From an uncultured Muribaculaceae bacterium (GTDB lineage Bacteria > Bacteroidota > Bacteroidia > Bacteroidales > Muribaculaceae): 26,356 bases of DNA. The position numbers and the translations under genes were made by a program. This document shows, piece by piece, positions 23,409 to 26,356 of the stretch; the first letter of the stretch is position 1, and the number at the start of each line of letters is the position of its first letter. The notes below the pieces were generated by a model. The model worked only from the letters and a program-made list of their open reading frames with translations, was not told the origin of the DNA and did not search any database. The stretch is from NCBI GenBank assembly GCA_910587475.1, contig CAJUMR010000036.1, positions 1 to 26,356 on the forward strand, given 5' to 3'.

Positions 23409-24909
23409 GCATGATGAGATAGCCGACGTTGATGATGTTGCGCAGCTCACAGATCTCACGTGAAGCCTTTGAGCATTTGAACAGTCGCTCGGTCTCTTCA
23501 TAGAGAATATCAAGGCGGTTCCAGGCCCGGTCGAGTCGCAGATTGCTGCGCACGATGCCGACATAGGTGCCCATTATCTGGTTGACCTCCTTGATGCTCT
23601 GGGTTATGAGTACCATTTCCTCGGGATGGCGTGTGCCTTCGTCGTTCCATTGCGGCACATCGGTGCGGAACGACAGGTGCTTCACCTCTTCCTTGGCATG
23701 TTTTGCTGCGGCGTCAGCATAGACGACGGCCTCGATCAACGAATTAGATGCCAGACGGTTGCCTCCGTGCAGCCCTGTACATGAGCACTCACCGAGCGCA
23801 TAGAGCCGTTTGATCGACGACTCGCCGTTGCCGTCGACCTTGATGCCTCCGCAGAGGTAGTGTGCGGCAGGAGCAACTGGGATATAATCTTTCGTAATAT
23901 CTATGCCGAGAGAGAGGCATTTGCGGTAGATGTTGGGGAAGTGGCGCTTGGTCTCTTCAGGATCTTTATGAGTCACATCGAGATAGACATGATCGTCGCC
24001 GTAGAGCTTCATCTCGCTGTCGATCGCACGTGCCACGATGTCGCGCGGAGCGAGCGACAGACGCGGATCGTATTTGTGCATGAATTCTTCGCCTTTGAGA
24101 TTGCGGAGCACCGCACCATAGCCGCGCATGGCCTCGGTGATCAGGAACGACGGACGGTCGCCGGGATGATATAGTGCTGTTGGGTGGAATTGTATGAACT
24201 CCATGTCTTTGACCGTTCCCTTGGCACGATAGACCATGGCTATGCCATCGCCTGTGGCTACAAGCGGATTGGTAGTTGTCTGATAGACAGCCCCTACTCC
24301 ACCGGTGGCCATGACGGTAACCTTCGAGAGGAAGGTGTCGACCTTGCCGCTCTCAGGATTAAGGACATAGGCGCCGTAGCACGTTGTGTCGGGAGTCCGG
24401 CGGGTTACGATTTTACCGAGATGGTGCTGGGTGATGATCTCGATTGCAAACCGTCCCTCAAAAATATCGATGGCCGGATTGCTCTTCACTGCTTTGATCA
24501 GGCTTTCTTGAATTTCGAAGCCTGTGTTGTCGGCATGGTGGAGGATGCGGAATTCGCTGTGACCGCCTTCGCGGTGCAAGTCAAACGATCCGTCGGCGTT
24601 CTTGTCGAAATCAACGCCCCAATCAATCAGTTGGCGTATCTGGTCGGGAGCACCTTTTACTACTTTCTCCACTGCAGCAGGATCGCTGAGCCAGTCGCCG
24701 GCAACCATAGTGTCGTGGATGTGTTTGTCGAAATCGTCGACAAGAAGATTTGTCACAGAGGCTACTCCGCCTTGTGCAAGGGCGGTGTTGGCTTCGTCGA
24801 GAGTCGTCTTGCACACGAGTGCCACTCTGCCGGTGGCTGCCACCTTGAGTGCAAAACTCATTCCGGCAATGCCGGAACCGATCACGAGATAATCGTACTT
24901 ATAGGTCAT
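23329..24909 (-). CDS. nadB: L-aspartate oxidase NadB
   Basis: NadB is the FAD enzyme that oxidises L-aspartate to iminoaspartate, the first step of de novo NAD synthesis. The protein has 526 residues, the normal length. The FAD loop is GSGIAG (11-16), with HREGGHSEFRILHHADNTG (112-130), ATGGVGAVY (201-209), FIQFHPTALY (238-247), the catalytic-type arginine in APRDIVARAID (287-297), and a later GLHGGNRLASNSL stretch near the flavin. The ATG at 24909 (MTYKYDYLVI) is preferred to one at 24933. No nadA or nadC adjoins. Its 3' end lies in the right direct repeat and would have overlapped the M50 gene end before the insertion. A near-consensus -7 box (TTATTTTG, 24931-24938) lies upstream. Confidence 0.95.
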   Translation of the reverse strand: MTYKYDYLVIGSGIAGMSFALKVAATGRVALVCKTTLDEANTALAQGGVASVTNLLVDDFDKHIHDTMVAGDWLSDPAAVEKVVKGAPDQIRQLIDWGVDFDKNADGSFDLHREGGHSEFRILHHADNTGFEIQESLIKAVKSNPAIDIFEGRFAIEIITQHHLGKIVTRRTPDTTCYGAYVLNPESGKVDTFLSKVTVMATGGVGAVYQTTTNPLVATGDGIAMVYRAKGTVKDMEFIQFHPTALYHPGDRPSFLITEAMRGYGAVLRNLKGEEFMHKYDPRLSLAPRDIVARAIDSEMKLYGDDHVYLDVTHKDPEETKRHFPNIYRKCLSLGIDITKDYIPVAPAAHYLCGGIKVDGNGESSIKRLYALGECSCTGLHGGNRLASNSLIEAVVYADAAAKHAKEEVKHLSFRTDVPQWNDEGTRHPEEMVLITQSIKEVNQIMGTYVGIVRSNLRLDRAWNRLDILYEETERLFKCSKASREICELRNIINVGYLIMRQAKERKESRGLHYTLDYPPVKQEDK

Positions 24910-25041
24910 GGCTGTGAATGTTATTCGCTGCAAAATAACTAAAAAACGCCGATACAGGCAAGAAAATAAACGATGAATTCACCTCGCTGCTCACAGCAAA
25001 TCCAAGTTTATCAATTTATGTTTTACAACATATTAATACAG

Positions 25042-25073
25042 TGTGAAATAGTCAATGATTATTGATATATTTG
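25042..25073 (+). promoter_or_regulatory. Bacteroidota promoter before a decayed secreted-protein gene
   Basis: TGTG (25042-25045, 3 of 4 matches to TTTG), a 20-base spacer and TATATTTG (25066-25073) form a near-consensus promoter 32 bases before the ATG at 25106. Confidence 0.5.
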
Positions 25074-25105
25074 CAAAAAATCACCCATCCCAATCATAAA
25101 TTGCA

Positions 25106-25275
25106 ATGAAACCTCTCATTTTCTTACTATCGTTCTTCATTTTGTTGCCGGCAGTGCATGCGCGTGAGCTGTCGAGACTTACCGATGGTATGATACGGCG
25201 GGCGTGAGGGCTTTGTGTCCTCTTGTTGTGCAACAGTCGGTCTACCCGAATGACGGTACCTTCAATAAATATTAA
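25106..25275 (+). pseudogene. Remnant of a secreted protein gene
   Basis: The ATG at 25106 opens a clear signal peptide (MKPLIFLLSFFILLPAVHA) and then RELSRLTDGMIRRA, stopping at TGA 25205-25207 after 33 residues. In another frame from 25204, 23 codons follow that end QQSVYPNDGTFNKY and TAA (25273-25275), which also looks protein-like. The two pieces are probably the head and tail of one gene that lost its middle, or a frameshifted short gene. Together with the stretch back to nadB, this accounts for the otherwise gene-free 24934-25296. The remainder of that interval shows nothing I recognise. The parent family is not identified. Confidence 0.5.
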
Positions 25276-25296
25276 TAGATAAGTAACGCAATTAAT

Positions 25297-26094
25297 ATGG
25301 CAAAAGGAAACAAAAAAAAGAAAGTAGCCAAAGAACGGAACCGTTATGTCGTAAAGATTGAAAATACGCTTGATCTAATTGTCGGCTTCCCGTTTAGACT
25401 GCTTGGCAGGATAATCAAACTCATATATAGATTGCTCACAACCGAGCGCAGCAAGCGATATTGGCGGGAGAGGCGGGAGAGGCGGAAATTGATGCGCCGC
25501 CATAGGTTTCATGCTTTGCGTGATATTATTACAGATACGCTCGTCCCATTGATGGAGCAACAAGGCTTCAAACGAAAGCCATTTGATTTCAGTCTTTTCG
25601 GATGGGATAGGAGTTTTGGTGGGTATTGTTATGACCTTGCAAGGCTCAACGGCGATATTCTCGAATTGTTATATTTCAACGTTCAGTATCACCATCCCCA
25701 AATTATTATTAATCTGGCACCTGTCCGTGTAATCGATGCACCCAAAACATTAGACGAATTACCTACCGATTTTGATATTGTAGGAGTCATTCCGGATAGC
25801 ATGTTTTTAGTTCAAGACGTAAGGGATCAGCTGCTATACAGATACAAATATAAGGAATGGGGAATATTTTCATTGCTCGGCGAAAAAGAACTGTCCCGTA
25901 AAGTTGAAAAACTAAAAAGTATATACAAAACAGAATTTGCCGATTTTAGCCGGTTTACATCCTTTTGGTACGAAAAGCATCCCCCCATAGCCGTTGAAAT
26001 GATAAGCATCGATAATAAACCTACGCTCCGCGAGACTACTCACGGTGAGACTATAAACCGCCGAAAATCGAGTAGACAGAAACTACAGATCTGA
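25297..26094 (+). CDS. Basic 265-aa protein of unknown function
   Basis: The N-terminus is strongly basic (MAKGNKKKKVAKERNR), followed by a hydrophobic or amphipathic stretch (LDLIVGFPFRLLGRIIKLIY, about 27-46), then an Arg-rich segment (YWRERRERRKLMRRHR) that derives from a short DNA tandem duplication around 25465-25484. Residues 72-230 form a mixed alpha/beta domain (ALRDIITDTLVPLMEQQGFK, LLYFNVQYHHPQIIINLAPV) loosely like DUF4304-type proteins, but I cannot confirm it. The hydrophobic stretch could be a membrane anchor. AT content is higher than in nadB. The next ORF starts within its stop codon (TGATG). Confidence 0.6.
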   Translation: MAKGNKKKKVAKERNRYVVKIENTLDLIVGFPFRLLGRIIKLIYRLLTTERSKRYWRERRERRKLMRRHRFHALRDIITDTLVPLMEQQGFKRKPFDFSLFGWDRSFGGYCYDLARLNGDILELLYFNVQYHHPQIIINLAPVRVIDAPKTLDELPTDFDIVGVIPDSMFLVQDVRDQLLYRYKYKEWGIFSLLGEKELSRKVEKLKSIYKTEFADFSRFTSFWYEKHPPIAVEMISIDNKPTLRETTHGETINRRKSSRQKLQI

Positions 26095-26356
26095 TGAAGA
26101 AAGCGACCGGAGCATATCGCCGCCTGTTGGGGGCATTGGTAATGCTGATTGCCATTGGCATTCAGTTGTCGGGCGGTATGTGCATCCACTCTGTGGGGTC
26201 GCGACCTGTCGCGACCGCTGATTGGCAAGGGTTTGAGGGCCTGTCTTTGTCGGACGTTGTTGATGGCAGAAGCGTGGTGTCGCGTCCCAGCAGTCGCGAC
26301 AGGTCGCGACCCTACAGGTGTGCGAACGGCCATCGCCAGACGATCATCTACGACGG
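26094..26356 (+). CDS. Signal-peptide ORF, truncated by the window edge, possibly chimeric
   Basis: The frame opens at ATG 26094, one base inside the upstream stop codon, and stays open to the end (87 codons). Residues 1-28 (basic MKKATGAYRRLL then LVMLIAIGIQLSGG) look like a signal peptide or membrane anchor. The next 50 residues are mostly encoded by an inverted-repeat pair and have a low-complexity Arg/Ser character (SRPSSRDRSRPYR), so they may not be native protein. The last visible residues are NGHRQTIIYDG. The family is unknown. Confidence 0.4.
   Translation, partial: MKKATGAYRRLLGALVMLIAIGIQLSGGMCIHSVGSRPVATADWQGFEGLSLSDVVDGRSVVSRPSSRDRSRPYRCANGHRQTIIYD
26192..26316. repeat. Inverted pair of GTCGCGACCTGTCGCGAC repeats
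   Basis: The 29-base unit at 26192-26220 is the reverse complement of 26288-26316 with 27 of 29 matches, separated by 67 bases. Each unit contains two copies of the TCGCGA palindrome. The arrangement resembles REP/BIME-type elements and would fold into a strong hairpin. Confidence 0.75.

Noticed and set aside
23176..23463. 95-codon plus-strand frame spanning the cassette end and right repeat
   Set aside because: It overlaps the lipoprotein start and the nadB end; its content is explained by the repeat and has no family signal.
1..26356. tRNA, rRNA or CRISPR array
   Set aside because: No tRNA-like T-arm sequence, rRNA-like block or regularly spaced repeat was seen when reading both strands.

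Overview
The window looks like a chromosomal segment from a Bacteroidales bacterium, most likely near the Muribaculaceae. The evidence is the set of Bacteroidota-type promoters (-7 box TAnnTTTG, sometimes with a TTTG about 20 bp upstream), many signal-peptidase-II lipoproteins, a plug/beta-barrel outer-membrane protein with a carboxypeptidase-like N-terminal domain, a secreted protein ending in a type-IX-secretion-like tail, and a BF3164-type lipoprotein. The genus is an inference.

Layout. Positions 1-1550 are an AT-rich lipoprotein area: a TPR lipoprotein running off the left edge, a DKNYY-type lipoprotein broken by a frameshift in a 9-base homopolymer, and a possible 55-aa small ORF. Positions 1661-5598 hold a secreted duplicated-domain protein and an outer-membrane beta-barrel protein. 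Positions 5626-11064 (minus) are a compact Fe-S assembly operon, cvpA-sufB-sufC-sufD-sufS, read from one promoter near 11125 and ended by a bidirectional hairpin. Positions 11178-16397 (minus) hold an acyltransferase, a lipoprotein, an EamA transporter and a chain endonuclease I / lipoprotein / purN joined by two ATGA stop-start overlaps. Positions 16587-21947 (plus) hold a DUF6291-like gene followed by a tight run: glycosyltransferase, NAD-dependent epimerase, small membrane protein, O-methyltransferase, beta-carbonic anhydrase and an M50-like membrane metalloprotease.

The most unusual part is 21865-23408. The ancestral junction between the convergent, overlapping 3' ends of the M50 gene and nadB (L-aspartate oxidase) is present twice as a 143/144-bp near-identical direct repeat. 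The repeats bracket a 1.26-kb AT-rich cassette whose only gene is a BF3164-type lipoprotein. No transposase or integrase is visible. The left repeat carries an orphan nadB tail and a one-base deletion that changes the end of the M50 protein. This is the footprint expected of single-crossover (Campbell-type) integration or duplication-based cargo insertion.

Right of nadB there is a decayed secreted-protein gene that keeps a good promoter, an unrecognised basic 265-aa protein, and a truncated ORF that contains a 29-bp inverted-repeat pair built on GTCGCGACCTGTCGCGAC. I saw no tRNA, rRNA, CRISPR array, complete insertion sequence or prophage.
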